A stretch of 64,000 nucleotides of DNA from Duganella sp. Root336D2 (GCF_001425005.1 NZ_LMDB01000001.1:2393-66392), one strand, 5' to 3'; positions 18,539 through 27,578 are shown, counted from the first letter of the stretch. Made by a program: numbers and translations. The notes: generated from the letters alone by a model not told the origin.

Positions 18539-18553
18539 GAAAAGAAATCCGAC
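18539..18553 (-). promoter_or_regulatory. GTCGG-N5-TTTTC activator box (candidate PrsR site)
   Basis: The minus strand reads GTCGGATTTCTTTTC. It ends exactly 30 nt upstream of the -24 element of the sigma-54 site. It matches two other boxes in the window (21890-21904 and 42361-42375), both upstream of sigma-54 sites of PEP-CTERM-type genes. Confidence 0.6.
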
Positions 18554-18613
18554 GCGTGCGGAACCTTGCGCCAGGCCGAGCATCCAAGCCGTATTCCGAT
18601 AGGAGGACGCACC

Positions 18614-19327
18614 GTGGACGACGACACCATTGTTTCCCTGTTGATTGACGAAGGCGCCGGCGGCGAGGAGCCACTGCACGCCATCGACCAGCAACTGTTC
18701 CACATCCGGCTGGCGAATTCGGCCGGCAAACGCGAAGCGGCCAGTGTGCTGCTGCAAAAGATGTATGGCTGGCGCGGCTACGAGGTGGAACCGAATGCGC
18801 CGCACGAACCGAACCGTATCACGCTGGCGGCCGACAGCCAGGGCGAAACTGTCGGCACCATGTCGCTGTGCCTGGATGACCCCGGCATTGGCCTGCCGGC
18901 CGATGAAAATTTTGGCGACATCCTGGCGGCCCTGCGGGCCCAGGGACGGCGCCTGTGCGAGCCGGCGCGGCTGGCGATTGACCGCAACGTCAATATGCGG
19001 ATATTCGCGGCGCTGATCCATATTTCCTATGTCTACGCCCACAACCTGCATGGATGCACCGATTATGTGATCGAAGTCAATCCGCGTCATGTACGCTTCT
19101 ACAAACGCATGCTGGGCTTTCGCGACGCGGCGCCGGAACGGCACTGCAGCCGTGTCGGCGCGCCTGCCGTGCTGTTGCGGCTTGACCTGGGCCATATGGC
19201 CGAGCAGATCCGGCTGTATGGCGGCCGTATGGAAACGGCGCCCAATGAGCGCTCCTTCTACCCCTACTTCTTTTCACCGCAAGATGAGACCGGTATCACG
19301 GTGCGCCTGCGCGAAGGGAGGGACTGA
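18614..19327 (+). CDS. N-acyl amino acid synthase, FeeM-like (GNAT fold)
   Basis: 237 aa from a GTG start at 18614, which has AGGAGG 8 nt upstream. FeeM-type features: LFHIRLANSAGKREAASVLLQKMYGWRGY, then a GNAT core (ITLAADSQGETVGTMSLCLDD), CEPARLAIDRN, and FYKRMLGFRDAAPER near the end. The family transfers a long acyl chain from an acyl carrier protein to an amino acid such as tyrosine. Related acyltransferases are linked to exosortase/PEP-CTERM loci. The downstream flavin oxidase starts 1 nt after this stop, so the two are an operon. Product identity is inferred. Confidence 0.78.
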   Translation: MDDDTIVSLLIDEGAGGEEPLHAIDQQLFHIRLANSAGKREAASVLLQKMYGWRGYEVEPNAPHEPNRITLAADSQGETVGTMSLCLDDPGIGLPADENFGDILAALRAQGRRLCEPARLAIDRNVNMRIFAALIHISYVYAHNLHGCTDYVIEVNPRHVRFYKRMLGFRDAAPERHCSRVGAPAVLLRLDLGHMAEQIRLYGGRMETAPNERSFYPYFFSPQDETGITVRLREGRD

Positions 19328-19328
19328 G

Positions 19329-20939
19329 ATGGCAAACCTTGACCCCGCACTGCGCGCCTGGCGTTTGCTGCTTGGGCCTGCCCGCGTGCTCACCTCGTCC
19401 ACCGACCTGGCCCCGTATATGGCCAGCACCGCGGCCAGTCCCGTGGCGCCGCTAGCCGTGCTGCGTCCGCTGTCGCATGGGGAAGTGGTGGCCATCGTGC
19501 GCAGTGCCGGTGAATTTGACATTCCGCTTTATCCGCTGAGTACCGGCCGCAACTGGGGATATGGCGACGCCAATCCGAGTGGCGCAGGGCAGGTGATCCT
19601 GGACCTGGGCGGGATGAACCGCATCCTTGAAACGGACCGCGAGCTGGCCTATGCCGTCATCGAGCCCGGCGTCACGCAGGCACAGCTGGCCGGCCACCTG
19701 GCCGAGCAGCAATTGCCGCTGTGGATGGACTGCACCGGCGCCGGGCCGGATACCAGCCTGGTCGGCAACATCCTGGAACGCGGCTTCGGCCACACGCCCT
19801 ACGGCAACCGCATGTTGCACGTGGCCGGTATGCGCATCGTGCTGGCGAGCGGCGACACGCTGGAGACCGGCTTCGCGCATTTTGCGCACGCCAGCGCGGC
19901 CTATCTCTATCCCTACGGCGTCGGGCCCTGGCTCGATGGCCTGTTCACCCAATCGAACTTCGGCATTGTTACCAGCCTCGGCCTATGGCTGATGCCGCAA
20001 ACCGAAGTGGTCAGCCACATGGTTGCGAGCGTCGCCGGATTCGGCGCGATTGCTGCCGTGGTCGATGCGCTGCGCCCGCTGCGCATGGATGGCACCTTAT
20101 CCAGTGTGGTTCACATCGGTAACGATTTGCGCGTGCTGTCGGGCGGCATGGTGTTCCCGGCTGCGCAGCTGCCGCAGGGGCCGCCTTTGCCGCCGCAGTT
20201 GCGCGCCGAGTTCTGCCGCCAGGCCGGCATTGGCGCCTGGACCGTGTCAGCAGCGCTGTACGGCCGGCCCGCCCAGGTCGCCGATGCGCGCCGCACGCTG
20301 CGGGCAGCCATTGGAAGGCTGGCCACGCTGCGTTTTATCGACGAGAAGATGCTGGCCTTGGGCCGCCTCGCGGGCCGCTGGCTGGGGCAGGGCAAGCTCG
20401 GCACCAGGATCTCGGCACAAGTGAACCTGGGCCAGTCCCTGCTGAACATGAATCGCGGCATCCCGGATGGCCGCTTCCTGGCCGGGGCCTACTGGCGACG
20501 CCGGGGCGGCTTGCCGCCGGAGTTCCCGCGCGGCGCCAACCCGGCGCGCGACGGCTGTGGAATGATGTGGCTGGCCCCGGTGCTGCCGCTGCGTGGCCGC
20601 GACCTGCTGCACGTGCACTCGCTGGTCGAGCCGCTGTTCGCCACGCATGGCTTCGACCTGTTCGAAACCTTCAGCATGGTCAATGAGCGCGCATTGGGCG
20701 GCGTGCTGACCATCTGCTTCGACCAGGAGGATGCGGTGGAAACCGCGCGCGCCCGATTATGCTACCAGGCCGCATTCGAGCGGCTCAAGGGCGCCGGATA
20801 TATTCCTTACCGTGTGGGGCCGCAATCAATGAAGGCCCTGGACAGCGGTCATGACACCTACTGGGGCACGGTGGCGCGCATCAAGGACGCACTTGACCCG
20901 CAGCACATCATCGCCCCCGGCCGCTACCAGCCCCGCTGA
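19329..20939 (+). CDS. FAD-linked oxidase, vanillyl-alcohol oxidase / 4-cresol dehydrogenase type
   Basis: 536 aa from the ATG at 19329 (GGGAGGG site overlapping the preceding stop). The N-terminal PCMH FAD-binding domain has PLYPLSTGRNWGYGDANP, VILDLGGMNRILE and LVGNILERGFGHTPYGNR. The substrate domain ends in GHDTYWGTVARIKDALDP and HIIAPGRY. This layout is that of flavocytochrome p-cresol dehydrogenase and vanillyl-alcohol oxidase, which oxidise p-alkylphenols. Coupling to a FeeM-like synthase suggests action on the phenol ring side chain of an N-acyl tyrosine; that is inference. The 3' end overlaps the convergent PEP-CTERM-like gene by 16 bp. Confidence 0.8.
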   Translation: MANLDPALRAWRLLLGPARVLTSSTDLAPYMASTAASPVAPLAVLRPLSHGEVVAIVRSAGEFDIPLYPLSTGRNWGYGDANPSGAGQVILDLGGMNRILETDRELAYAVIEPGVTQAQLAGHLAEQQLPLWMDCTGAGPDTSLVGNILERGFGHTPYGNRMLHVAGMRIVLASGDTLETGFAHFAHASAAYLYPYGVGPWLDGLFTQSNFGIVTSLGLWLMPQTEVVSHMVASVAGFGAIAAVVDALRPLRMDGTLSSVVHIGNDLRVLSGGMVFPAAQLPQGPPLPPQLRAEFCRQAGIGAWTVSAALYGRPAQVADARRTLRAAIGRLATLRFIDEKMLALGRLAGRWLGQGKLGTRISAQVNLGQSLLNMNRGIPDGRFLAGAYWRRRGGLPPEFPRGANPARDGCGMMWLAPVLPLRGRDLLHVHSLVEPLFATHGFDLFETFSMVNERALGGVLTICFDQEDAVETARARLCYQAAFERLKGAGYIPYRVGPQSMKALDSGHDTYWGTVARIKDALDPQHIIAPGRYQPR

Positions 20940-21811
20940 CGGCGCCGGCGCATCCAGGCCAGCATGGCGGCGCCGAGCGGCAGCAGCGCGCTGGTAGCGG
21001 GCTGGTCCAGGGTTACCTGCGCGATCACCGGGTCGGACAGGCGGGCGCTCCAGCCATTCTGGCCGATCGCGGTCAGGGCCAGGATGCTGGTTGTCGTATT
21101 GGTGCCATAGAAGTCGGCTCCCGCCTGTTGCATGCCGTTGCTGAAATAGCTGCAGGCCGGCCCCCCTGTGCAGCGTGCCAGGTAGCTCCCAAAACCGGAA
21201 GCGGGCGACGCGAGTCCGCTCAGCTGCTGGTACAGGGTGACCGGCGTGGCGCCCGGTGCTGCGGCCGCCAGGCCGGGGACGAATTCCCAGCGCATCAACA
21301 GTGCGCCATCGGTGATGCCGCCAAGCTGGCTGAAACCCTGGCGTTGCGATGCCCTGATGCCGCCGATGCCGAAGCCCGGATTGGTTCCGCCGCTCAGCTT
21401 GTCAAGGTAGAAATCGAGGTGGATCTTGCCGTCGCAGCCAAACGAGAGATGCGTGCACCCGCTGCCGAACACCTGGTGGGCCGACGATCCCGCCAGCGGC
21501 AAGACCGCAGCATCGGCCGCACCGTACATCATAAAGGAAATGCTCTGGTTATCCTGGCCGCTGCGCCATAGCTGGCTGGCCGGGTTGCCCAGTTCGTGGA
21601 TGCTGGTCATATAGCCGGCGCCGAAGCTGGCTTCGGGCATGCCCGCGGCGCTGCCGCTATCCGCGCTGCGGGCCAGGTAGCCGCTGAATTTGAGCTCGAC
21701 GGCGCCTGGCGCGTGCAGCACGAATGGGGCGAGTGGGCTCGCAGCGGCCGGAGCGGCGAGCACCATGGCTGAAAGCCAGGTGGCGCCTTTGCAAACTACG
21801 CTCTTGAACAT
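20924..21811 (-). CDS. PEP-CTERM-like exported protein with a degenerate sorting signal
   Basis: 295 aa. Signal peptide (about 1-24, ending APAAAS). The C-terminus has the tripartite form (short motif, hydrophobic helix LLPLGAAMLAWM, then RRRRQRGW), but the motif reads DQPATS instead of PEP. Its promoter region contains both the sigma-54 site and the GTCGG box found at true PEP-CTERM genes, which supports membership of the same regulon. The body contains cysteine pairs (GSGCTHLSFGCDG; RCTGGPACS) and no known catalytic domain. It lies directly downstream of prsT in the same orientation. Confidence 0.75.
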   Translation of the reverse strand: MFKSVVCKGATWLSAMVLAAPAAASPLAPFVLHAPGAVELKFSGYLARSADSGSAAGMPEASFGAGYMTSIHELGNPASQLWRSGQDNQSISFMMYGAADAAVLPLAGSSAHQVFGSGCTHLSFGCDGKIHLDFYLDKLSGGTNPGFGIGGIRASQRQGFSQLGGITDGALLMRWEFVPGLAAAAPGATPVTLYQQLSGLASPASGFGSYLARCTGGPACSYFSNGMQQAGADFYGTNTTTSILALTAIGQNGWSARLSDPVIAQVTLDQPATSALLPLGAAMLAWMRRRRQRGW

Positions 21812-21843
21812 GGTGTGCTCCTAGTGATGGATATGAGCCATGT

Positions 21844-21859
21844 TGCAAGGAGCGCGCCA
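21844..21859 (-). promoter_or_regulatory. Sigma-54 promoter (-24/-12) of the PEP-CTERM-like gene at 21811
   Basis: The minus strand reads TGGCGCGCTCCTTGCA, matching TGGCACG-N4-TTGCW with one mismatch and correct spacing. It lies 33-48 nt upstream of the ATG in the short gap after prsT. Confidence 0.85.
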
Positions 21860-21889
21860 GCAGCAATGCAGGGGCCGAGCGCGCGACCC

Positions 21890-21904
21890 GTAAAGCCCGC
21901 CGAC
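21890..21904 (-). promoter_or_regulatory. GTCGG-N5-TTTAC activator box (candidate PrsR site)
   Basis: The minus strand reads GTCGGCGGGCTTTAC. It is exactly 30 nt from the -24 element at 21844-21859, the same spacing as at 18539-18553. It ends 3 bp short of the prsT stop codon (the complement of 21908), so the whole control region fits in the 96-bp gap. Confidence 0.62.
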
Positions 21905-21907
21905 GCC

Positions 21908-24649
21908 TTACAGCTTGGCCAGCAATCCTTCGACTTCGGCACGGTGCGCAAAGCCCTGGAGCGCCAATAGCTGCTCGCACTGGCTGCGCGCGGCACGCTT
22001 GTCGCCGCTGCGAAATAGTGCGTGCGCATAATGCAGGCGGATGTCGCTTGCTGTCGGTGCAGTTTCCAGCGCCTTCTTCAACAATGGCAGGGCACGCGCC
22101 GGCTTGCCGTTTTCCGCCAGGATCCAGGCCAGGGTGTCGGCCACGGCGGGATTGCCTGGCGCCAGCTGGTAGGCGCGTTCGGCCGGCCGCATTGCATCGC
22201 CCTCTTTGCTCTGCAGCAGGGCCCAGGCCAGGTCGTTCAAGGCCAGCACATTGTCGGGGTCGTGCTGCAGGATGAACTCGTACTCGCGCTGCGCGGCGCC
22301 GAATCTCGCCTGCTGCAGCAGATGGCTCGCGAAATATAGTCTGGTGGGCTGGTCGCCCGGATGCTGGCCGAGCCAGTCGCGCATGCGTTGTTCGGCCGCG
22401 TCCGCTTTGCCGGCGGCATGCAGGGCGCGATGCAAGGCGATCAGTACCGGACCGCTGCGTTGCAGGCCGAAAGCACGTTCATACGGCGCCACGGCATCGG
22501 CTGCCTTGCCCTCTTCAAGCAGGGTGTCGCCTTCGAGCTTGAAGCCAATGGCGGCGCCGGGCTGGCGTTGCTGCGCCGAGCGCGCCAGCTTGCGCGCCTC
22601 GTCAAACGCGCGGCTATCGAGCAGCAGCATGCTGGCAAGTACAAGGACATCTTCCCGCGCCGGGTTGAGCGCAACGGCTTTGCGCGCAGCCTGCAATGCA
22701 AGAGGCTTCCGGCTCAGGGCGAGCGCCGTGCGGGCAATGCGCAATTGCACGTCGGCTTCGAGTGGACGCAGCAGCGCCAGCTTCTGCAGGCTATCGAGCG
22801 CTTGCGCATGCTGGCCGGCGGCTGATGCGGCCTGGGCCAGCACATCGAGGCTGGCAGGCTCATTGGGGCGCAGTGCCTGCAGGCGCTGCGCCTGCTGCAG
22901 TGCCTTGCCTGCTTGCCCGCTGCGCAAGTAGAGCGCTGCCAGAGCCTGCACCGGGGCAGCGCCGTCCGGCGCCGCGGCGATGGCCCGCTCCAGCCAACTG
23001 GCCGCCGCCGGCACATTGCCTTGCCTGGCTTCGAGCCTGGCCAGGGCCATCAGCAGCGGCAGGGTGTCGCGGCTGCGGGCCAGCGCGGCCTGGTAACGCT
23101 GGCGTGCCAGTGGCACCTTTTTTTCCAGCACGTCGAGTTCCGCCAGGTTGTCCAGCGCGGGCATGTGTTCGGGGTCGAGTTCCAAAGAGCGGGAAAATGC
23201 CTTGCGTGCCCCGGCCAGGTCGCCGCTCGCAAGCAGCACCCCGCCCTTGAGGTTTTGTACCGCAGGATTGTCGCCCTGCGCTTCCATGCGCCGGACTTGT
23301 TCCATCGCCTTGCTGAAGTTACGGTTGCGCATATGGCTCATGACCAGCAGGGAGGCAGCGCGCGAGGCTACGCCTTCTTTCTGAGCGGCCTGCTCCAGGG
23401 CGTCGACTGCGCGCGCATCCTGCCCCTGGCCGAGCAGGCTCAGGCCGTTGGCGGCCAGCAGGCTGCCTGATTCCGGCGCCAGGCTGCTGGCACGGCCAAA
23501 CCAGCGCGCCGCCAGTTCATGCCTGCCGGCGCGCATGGCTGCCTCGCCGCCCAGTGCCAGCAGGTCGATGTCCTGCGGATTCTCGGCAATTGCGGGCTCC
23601 AGCAGCGCCACGGCGTCGCCAGGCTTTCCCTGCCGCAGCTCGCATTGGGCCTGCAGGCGCAGCGCGAAGAGTTCCTTGGGCTGGGATTGGCGATAGCGGG
23701 CGATATGGGCGCGGGCCTGGGCGGTGGCACCATTTTCCAGCTCCACAGTGGCGGCCAGCAGCACGCTCGGCAGATGATCGGGCGCCGCCCGCAGCACCAT
23801 TTGCGCGCGTTCCAGGGCGGCCTTGTGCCTACCTTCGGCCAAGTCGAGCAATCCCTGCGCGTACAGGATGACGAGGCTGGAAGGCTGGATCTTGCGGGCG
23901 GCGTCGAGTTGCTGACGGGCCAGGTCCGGCTTGCCTTGCAGCAGGTGAACTGCTGCGATGTCAGCGAAGGCTTGCACGTTGTTTCTGTCGTGTTCCAGGA
24001 TGACGCGGTATGCCGCCAGGGCGCCGGCAAAATCGCCCCGCATCCGCAGCAAGTCTCCCTTGAAACGCAGGGTGTCGCTGTTATGCGGATCGGCCGCAAG
24101 GGCGCGCTGTACCGAATCGGCGGCGGCGTTTGTCTCGCTGCGCAGCATGGCAAGCCTTGCCTGGCCGAGGTGTGCCTCAACCAGCTTGCTGTCCTTGCCC
24201 AAGGCCAGTGTGTAAAGCCGGCCGGCATCTTCCGTCTTGCCCAGCCCAAGCAAGGCGTGGCCACGCCAGGCCTGGATGGCTGGCGTGGCCGGCTCCGCTT
24301 GCAGTTCGTCCAGTACGCCCTGATAGGACGCCTGCGCAAGCAGGGCCCGCACCAGCAGCGGCAGCAGTTGCGCCCGAGTTTGGCCGAGGGCGAGTGCTCG
24401 GCGCAGTTCTTTTTCCGCCGAGATTGGATCTCCCAGTGCCAGGTGCAGTTCGCCCAGCATGCGCCGCGCGGCACCGTGCCCGGGCTCCTGCTGCAGCAGG
24501 TTCTTGAGATGGATGACCGCAGCCCGGTCTGCGCCGCTGTCGTGTGCCTTGCGCGCGTCGGCAAGTACGTCGGCCACGGGTTTGATCCGCTGGCAAGCGA
24601 GGAGGGCGGCCAACGTCATTGCCGCGGCGATTGTGATCGGACGAGACAT
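21908..24649 (-). CDS. prsT: PEP-CTERM system TPR-repeat lipoprotein PrsT
   Basis: 913 aa, a long all-helical TPR protein (about 20 repeats, e.g. AVIHLKNLLQQEPGHGAARRMLGELHLALGD). The N-terminus is a lipoprotein signal (AALLAC, Cys19), so it is predicted to sit on a periplasmic membrane face. Length, lipobox and continuous TPRs match the PrsT family, which occurs with prsK/prsR in PEP-CTERM genomes and probably scaffolds export of polysaccharide or sorted proteins. It is upstream of a PEP-CTERM-like gene in the same direction. A 6-bp inverted repeat (24664-24681) lies just before its start. Confidence 0.87.
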   Translation of the reverse strand: MSRPITIAAAMTLAALLACQRIKPVADVLADARKAHDSGADRAAVIHLKNLLQQEPGHGAARRMLGELHLALGDPISAEKELRRALALGQTRAQLLPLLVRALLAQASYQGVLDELQAEPATPAIQAWRGHALLGLGKTEDAGRLYTLALGKDSKLVEAHLGQARLAMLRSETNAAADSVQRALAADPHNSDTLRFKGDLLRMRGDFAGALAAYRVILEHDRNNVQAFADIAAVHLLQGKPDLARQQLDAARKIQPSSLVILYAQGLLDLAEGRHKAALERAQMVLRAAPDHLPSVLLAATVELENGATAQARAHIARYRQSQPKELFALRLQAQCELRQGKPGDAVALLEPAIAENPQDIDLLALGGEAAMRAGRHELAARWFGRASSLAPESGSLLAANGLSLLGQGQDARAVDALEQAAQKEGVASRAASLLVMSHMRNRNFSKAMEQVRRMEAQGDNPAVQNLKGGVLLASGDLAGARKAFSRSLELDPEHMPALDNLAELDVLEKKVPLARQRYQAALARSRDTLPLLMALARLEARQGNVPAAASWLERAIAAAPDGAAPVQALAALYLRSGQAGKALQQAQRLQALRPNEPASLDVLAQAASAAGQHAQALDSLQKLALLRPLEADVQLRIARTALALSRKPLALQAARKAVALNPAREDVLVLASMLLLDSRAFDEARKLARSAQQRQPGAAIGFKLEGDTLLEEGKAADAVAPYERAFGLQRSGPVLIALHRALHAAGKADAAEQRMRDWLGQHPGDQPTRLYFASHLLQQARFGAAQREYEFILQHDPDNVLALNDLAWALLQSKEGDAMRPAERAYQLAPGNPAVADTLAWILAENGKPARALPLLKKALETAPTASDIRLHYAHALFRSGDKRAARSQCEQLLALQGFAHRAEVEGLLAKL

Positions 24650-24663
24650 GAAAAAACTCCCAG

Positions 24664-24681
24664 GCTGGTGGAATTACCAGC
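24664..24681. repeat. Short inverted repeat in the prsT leader
   Basis: GCTGGT and ACCAGC are perfect 6-bp arms around a 6-nt spacer, 15 nt before the prsT ATG. It could be an operator or an mRNA hairpin near the ribosome site; no U tract follows, so it is not a terminator. Confidence 0.3.
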
Positions 24682-24743
24682 GTAGGGAGCTCTCACATCT
24701 GCTTATTGATCGCGCTCAAGAAAGCATGCGATCCGGCGCAGGG

Positions 24744-25154
24744 TTATTTGGTGTGCTGCTGATTAGCGAGCTGGACATACAACGGCCAGCCTTGCGCGCC
24801 GGCGGCGTTGGCCACCGTAGCACTGGAGCGGAAGCGGGTAGACAAATAGTCAACAGATACGGAATCGCCGGCAAGCGCTGCCTTTTCCAGCAAACGCATG
24901 GCTTCGTTGTGCTTTGCAGCATCCTGGACGTAAAGCAGGCCCAATTCACGTGCGGCAACGGGCGAACCTTGCTCAGCCCATTCGCGCATGCGCCGTTCCG
25001 CAGCTGCACCGCCATGCTCCGCCAATTTCTTCGCTACGGCTTCGACAACCGGGGCCGGCGGCTCGACGTCTTCCTTGACCTGGCAGGCAATCAACATGCC
25101 GACCATGACAAGGGTGGATGTCACAATAACTCCCGCCTTGTTAAATAGTTCCAT
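24744..25154 (-). CDS. Sel1-like-repeat lipoprotein
   Basis: 136 aa. Lipoprotein signal (MLIAC, Cys24), then an acidic/Pro linker and one or two Sel1-like helical repeats (GSPVAARELGLLYVQDAAKHNEAMRLLEKAALAGD). Such repeats mediate protein contacts in the periplasm. It lies upstream of prsT in the same direction with a 94-bp gap and might be part of the same export apparatus. No specific family was recognised. Confidence 0.65.
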   Translation of the reverse strand: MELFNKAGVIVTSTLVMVGMLIACQVKEDVEPPAPVVEAVAKKLAEHGGAAAERRMREWAEQGSPVAARELGLLYVQDAAKHNEAMRLLEKAALAGDSVSVDYLSTRFRSSATVANAAGAQGWPLYVQLANQQHTK

Positions 25155-25359
25155 ATTTCTTTGTGTATCCCCGAACGGATGGCAATTATATCAATTAATT
25201 GCCCTGCGTCAAGTCGCGGGCAACTTTCAGGATTTTATGAAATGCGAGGCGACAGAGGCGCACGGCTCGCAAAAATGCCAAACCTAAACAATGTTTCCGA
25301 TCATAACATGCGGCTATTGCGCCGCACAAAAAGGCTGGGGTAACAGATGTAACTAAATG

Positions 25360-25755
25360 CTAGCGGACGGCCGCGCGGCCGGCGTGCTGGTCGAGCCACG
25401 CTCCTGCATGGTCAAGAACCAGCTTCAATTCACCTTCGAGCGCGGTGAAAAGCAGGGGAATTTCGACGATCTTGCCTTCTTGCAAGGCCAATTCAAGTGC
25501 GAGGGAGGCAGCGACAAAGCGCTTTGCCCCCAGGTTGCCAATCGAACCGCGCAGGTTGTGCAGGATGCGGCGCGCTTCCATCATTTTGCCGTCGCGGATT
25601 GCTTCCCCGGCCAGGTTGAGCGGCTCAATCCCGGGACCAATGCCGTCGCGCACGATCTTGACGATGGTATTCAGGGCTTTTTCGTCCTGTCCCATGTATT
25701 GCAGCAGTTTTTCGACACAAAATACCGCTTCATCCGGTGCACTTGCGTAACTCAT
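25360..25755 (-). CDS. Hpt (histidine phosphotransfer) domain protein
   Basis: 131 aa from the ATG at 25755 (GGAG upstream, 14-nt gap to the preceding gene); an in-frame ATG at 25788 would add 11 residues and overlap that gene. The Hpt signature is ARRILHNLRGSIGNLGA, where His is the phosphate acceptor of the H-x-x-(K/R)-G-S motif. It is all helical. A stand-alone Hpt could relay phosphate between a hybrid kinase such as the one at 29925 and a response regulator, but pairing is not proven. Confidence 0.75.
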   Translation of the reverse strand: MSYASAPDEAVFCVEKLLQYMGQDEKALNTIVKIVRDGIGPGIEPLNLAGEAIRDGKMMEARRILHNLRGSIGNLGAKRFVAASLALELALQEGKIVEIPLLFTALEGELKLVLDHAGAWLDQHAGRAAVR

Positions 25756-25769
25756 AGACAAAGTCTCCG

Positions 25770-27050
25770 TTATACGCGGAACGTCCAATGGCGTCCCATC
25801 GCACTTTCGACCGCCTGCAAGCCGAAGCGTTCGGCGGCCCTGGTATGTTTTTGTATAAGGTAATACATATCGCTCAAAGCAGAGCGCTGTTCGGCAAAGT
25901 AAGTGTGGCCAATGAAATCCGTATCGACCTTGCTGGCGTCAATGGTCTCGACACCTGGCGCCACCAGCAGGCCCGGTCCGCTCTCGCCGGCACGGGCATA
26001 GCCGTGCACGGCTTTGGAAGCATGCAAGGCATTGTCTTCAGACGAAGCATACAAAGTCAGCGGGCCAGGCACGCCGGCCAGTGCCGGCAACAGCTGCTGG
26101 CGGAAAACATCTGCGTCAATATCCGGTGCTGCCATGATGACTTCACGAATGCGGCCGGCCAGGTCCGGGCGCGCGGCAAGCACGCTGGCAGTTGCCTGGG
26201 CCAGGGCGCGGTTGCCCATGCTGTGCGCGAGCAGGTAGACATGCTCGGCGTCGGACTGCTGCAGCACGTCTGCCAGGAACGCAGCAAGGTCGGCCTGGGT
26301 CCATTCCACATTAGCTTCATCCAATATATATCCTGACAGCTTGCCTTGCGAGGGCCAACTGTAAAAAATCGGCGTACCGTGAAATCCCAGGTCGTAGGCC
26401 AGTTGGCCGGTGCGCCTGGCCGCATCCTCGAACGAAGTGCGAAAGCCGTGGATGAAAAGCAGGGCGCTGCCGGTACCGCTGGCGGCAATGGATTGCCGCA
26501 CTTCCGCAAAAAAATTGTCGCGCTCGCTCAAGTCGGCTGAAAGCAACACGACATGCTGCTCCGGATCCTGGCGGAATTCCATTCTCAGCAATGAGGGAGA
26601 TTCCATTTCGCCCATGCGATGGTCGCGCGGAATGCTGACTTCGCAACTGCCGTAACGCAGCTGGCCACGCACGCTGCCAAACAGGCGCGCAGGGTGGCGA
26701 TCGCCGCTCAGTTCGCGGTCGCTTGCGAAATACACTTTCATCACAGCATGGTCTGGCGCGCCGTCCAGTTTGGCCGTGGCGGGCGTGCGCGCATTGCGCC
26801 GCCGTTCGACCTCGTCAATGAGGTTGCGGGCTGCTGCGCGCAAGTAGCGGTCGCCAGCCAGGCCTGCCGAAGCGAGCGCATCGCTCAGGGCGAATTGGCG
26901 CGAGCGTGAGCCAGGGTCCTCCTCTACATCGGCGATCGCATCGGCCACCGACGGGGATTGGGCTGCAAGGCGGGACTTCAGCATCTGGTAGGCCGCACTG
27001 ATGCCACCCTCGCCGGCACCTGCCGTCACCGCTGTCGTAATGACGTCCAT
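25770..27050 (-). CDS. Alpha/beta hydrolase of the DUF900 esterase family
   Basis: 426 aa from the ATG at 27050 (AGGAGA site). The N-terminal ~100 residues are helical; then comes a DUF900 hydrolase domain: KVYFASDRELSGDR, LFIHGFRTSFEDAARRTGQLAYDL, FYSWPSQG, and the nucleophile elbow YLLAHSMGNRALA (Ser about 277). The acid APDID and a late GHTYFAEQR histidine complete the triad. Such proteins are esterases or lipases of unknown substrate. No signal peptide. Same direction as the Hpt gene. Confidence 0.82.
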   Translation of the reverse strand: MDVITTAVTAGAGEGGISAAYQMLKSRLAAQSPSVADAIADVEEDPGSRSRQFALSDALASAGLAGDRYLRAAARNLIDEVERRRNARTPATAKLDGAPDHAVMKVYFASDRELSGDRHPARLFGSVRGQLRYGSCEVSIPRDHRMGEMESPSLLRMEFRQDPEQHVVLLSADLSERDNFFAEVRQSIAASGTGSALLFIHGFRTSFEDAARRTGQLAYDLGFHGTPIFYSWPSQGKLSGYILDEANVEWTQADLAAFLADVLQQSDAEHVYLLAHSMGNRALAQATASVLAARPDLAGRIREVIMAAPDIDADVFRQQLLPALAGVPGPLTLYASSEDNALHASKAVHGYARAGESGPGLLVAPGVETIDASKVDTDFIGHTYFAEQRSALSDMYYLIQKHTRAAERFGLQAVESAMGRHWTFRV

Positions 27051-27118
27051 GCTCTTCTCCTGGCTGATTAATGCATATCTGACCACACACCCAACGCCAA
27101 GTCCAGCGCCACGTGCAA

Positions 27119-27484
27119 CTAGCGCTCAGGTGCCAGTTCAAGCCGGTTGATGCGGGCCGCCTTGTTGAAATCGATGGCGATGCGCAGGGCTTGCGGCTGG
27201 CATTTCGCACGGTACACGTAAAGCCGGTCTTCCCCATTTACGTTTCTCGAAAGCAGCTCGAGCGCGAAGGGACGGGCGCAGCCTTTCAATAGTGCGGGCA
27301 GTCCCGGCGGCGCCAGGTAGCTGGCGCCGCGCTCGGTGAAACGCCCGGTCGCAGGCTTGGCTTCCGCCACGCCTTCCAGGACTTCGGCCACCTGGGCCGT
27401 GACGTCGGGCTCGTCATCGGGAATTGCGGCTGCCGTAGCGAAGCAGCAAAGGCATGAAAAAAATAACAAAATGTTCAATTTCAC
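27119..27484 (-). CDS. Small exported protein of unknown function
   Basis: 121 aa with a signal peptide (about 1-19, LLFFSCLCCFATAAA). The mature part is short with two cysteines and a C-terminal beta-type segment (LYVYRAKCQPQALRIAIDFNKAARINRLEL). It is divergent from the M36 metallopeptidase gene, which makes an inhibitor or accessory role conceivable, but nothing in the sequence proves it. Confidence 0.55.
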   Translation of the reverse strand: MKLNILLFFSCLCCFATAAAIPDDEPDVTAQVAEVLEGVAEAKPATGRFTERGASYLAPPGLPALLKGCARPFALELLSRNVNGEDRLYVYRAKCQPQALRIAIDFNKAARINRLELAPER

Positions 27485-27578
27485 TGACGACTCCTTCTAA
27501 CGTTGCGTGCGCGGTCTTGACTGAATGCTTTTCCGTTTTTCAGCAGAATTCCATTTAAATCAGCGAACTTTTAGTCGT

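Noticed and set aside
18134..19195. 353-codon minus-strand frame over the PEP-CTERM and FeeM-like genes
   Set aside because: Overlaps two better-supported genes and the sigma-54 promoter; no motif.
25155..25359. Intergenic region upstream of the Sel1-like lipoprotein
   Set aside because: No gene, clear promoter or hairpin with a T run could be supported in these 205 bases.
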